Shown here: positions 31,283-31,574 of the stretch, piece after piece
Layout: the number at the start of each line of letters is the position of its first letter
Numbering within the stretch: the first letter of the stretch is position 1
NCBI GenBank assembly: GCA_050953825.1
Contig: JBMNNF010000011.1
Location: 1 to 31,574 of the forward strand
DNA: 31,574 nucleotides
Direction: 5' to 3'
DNA from: DUQW01 sp050953825
GTDB taxonomy: Bacteria; Bacillota_I; Bacilli_A; Acholeplasmatales; Acholeplasmataceae
Program-made: the position numbers and the translations under genes
The notes under the pieces: generated by a model
What the model was told of the DNA's origin: nothing
Databases searched by the model: none
Seen by the model: the letters and a program-made list of their open reading frames with translations, nothing else

Positions 31283-31574
31283 ATGCAATTTATATGAAAA
31301 ATAAAGCACAAATTTATAAACTTGAAGAAAAACTTCTAAAAATATTTTCTAATACAGATATAATGACATTAAAAGAATTTAAAAATATCCACATTTTTGT
31401 CCTTTAGATGAAAATGGCAAGATGTAACCCGATCCTGAGCACGACACGACTACATTATGTAGGATATATATTATAAATAATTTTGAACCAAATGAATTTG
31501 AAACAATATATAGTTTTTGAAAACATTTACAAATGTTAGTAGTTTTGCACAGTTAGGACATAAACCAGTGGTCC
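31283..31574 (+). pseudogene. Decayed reading frame of unknown function
   Basis: A ribosome-site-like AAGAAGGA precedes ATG 31283, whose frame stops after four codons. The ATG at 31294 opens 37 codons (MKNKAQIYKLEEKLLKIFS, then MTLKEFKN) to a stop at 31405. Protein-like sequence then continues in other frames as CPLDENGKM, stop, PDPEHDTTTLCRIYI, INNFEPNEFETIYSF, stop, KHLQMLVVLHS, stop. The run of plausible peptide broken by frame changes and stops suggests a degraded gene rather than a short one. I do not recognise the family, and the remainder lies beyond the window. Confidence 0.4.

Noticed and set aside
31401..31574. Reading TGA as tryptophan to rescue the last frame
   Set aside because: TGG is used for Trp throughout, the oxidoreductase stops at TGA within the nanE ATGA overlap, and TAA and TAG stops also interrupt the frame.

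Overview
The window is two unrelated pieces of genome joined at about position 6010. Positions 1 to about 6010 are GC-rich, with GC-rich third codon positions and frequent GTG/TTG starts. From about 6012 to the end the DNA is strongly AT-rich. The break falls inside a gene on both sides: a peptidyl-prolyl isomerase-like protein is cut after its N-terminal part, and a GHL10-type glycoside hydrolase is cut before its C-terminal half. The simplest reading is a metagenome assembly chimera. The two sides should be interpreted as different organisms.

GC-rich side (1-6010). Genes in order: the first codons of a CstA-like permease (-), an iron-dependent alcohol dehydrogenase (-), a NagD-type HAD phosphatase (+), a GlpP antiterminator (-), a Wzi-like capsule-assembly beta barrel (+), a small secreted or outer-membrane protein (-), a VanZ-family protein (+) and the truncated PPIase-like protein (+). 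GlpP is typical of Firmicutes, while Wzi implies an outer membrane. A diderm, GC-rich Firmicutes lineage fits both, but this is inference.

AT-rich side (6012-31574). Standard code (TGG for Trp, TGA as stop), AT-rich DNA, many lipoproteins, a protein held by a C-terminal membrane helix without a sortase signal, and fermentation through pyruvate formate-lyase suggest a Mollicutes-like or Erysipelotrichia-like bacterium. The exact clade cannot be fixed from the sequence. Positions 6012-25600 form one co-directional locus: two GHL10 hydrolases (the first truncated by the junction, the second frameshifted), a 2411-residue repeat lipoprotein with its own strong promoter and a cre-like operator, a DUF4886 SGNH-hydrolase lipoprotein, a NAGPA-type phosphodiester glycosidase lipoprotein, a DUF5011 lipoprotein, a FAD-dependent oxidoreductase and NanE. 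The likely theme is surface capture and cleavage of an amino-sugar or phosphoglycan, with N-acetylmannosamine-6-phosphate entering central metabolism through NanE. The giant lipoprotein and the NAGPA protein share two alternating module types (called A and B here) that I do not recognise from any named family. They are the best candidate for something undescribed.

After a bidirectional terminator come pflA and pflB (-), then rplM-rpsI (+) with a textbook promoter and terminator. A gene-poor stretch with two inverted repeats follows, then an HTH-Fic protein (+), and finally a decayed reading frame at the window edge. No tRNA, rRNA, CRISPR array or intact insertion sequence was seen.
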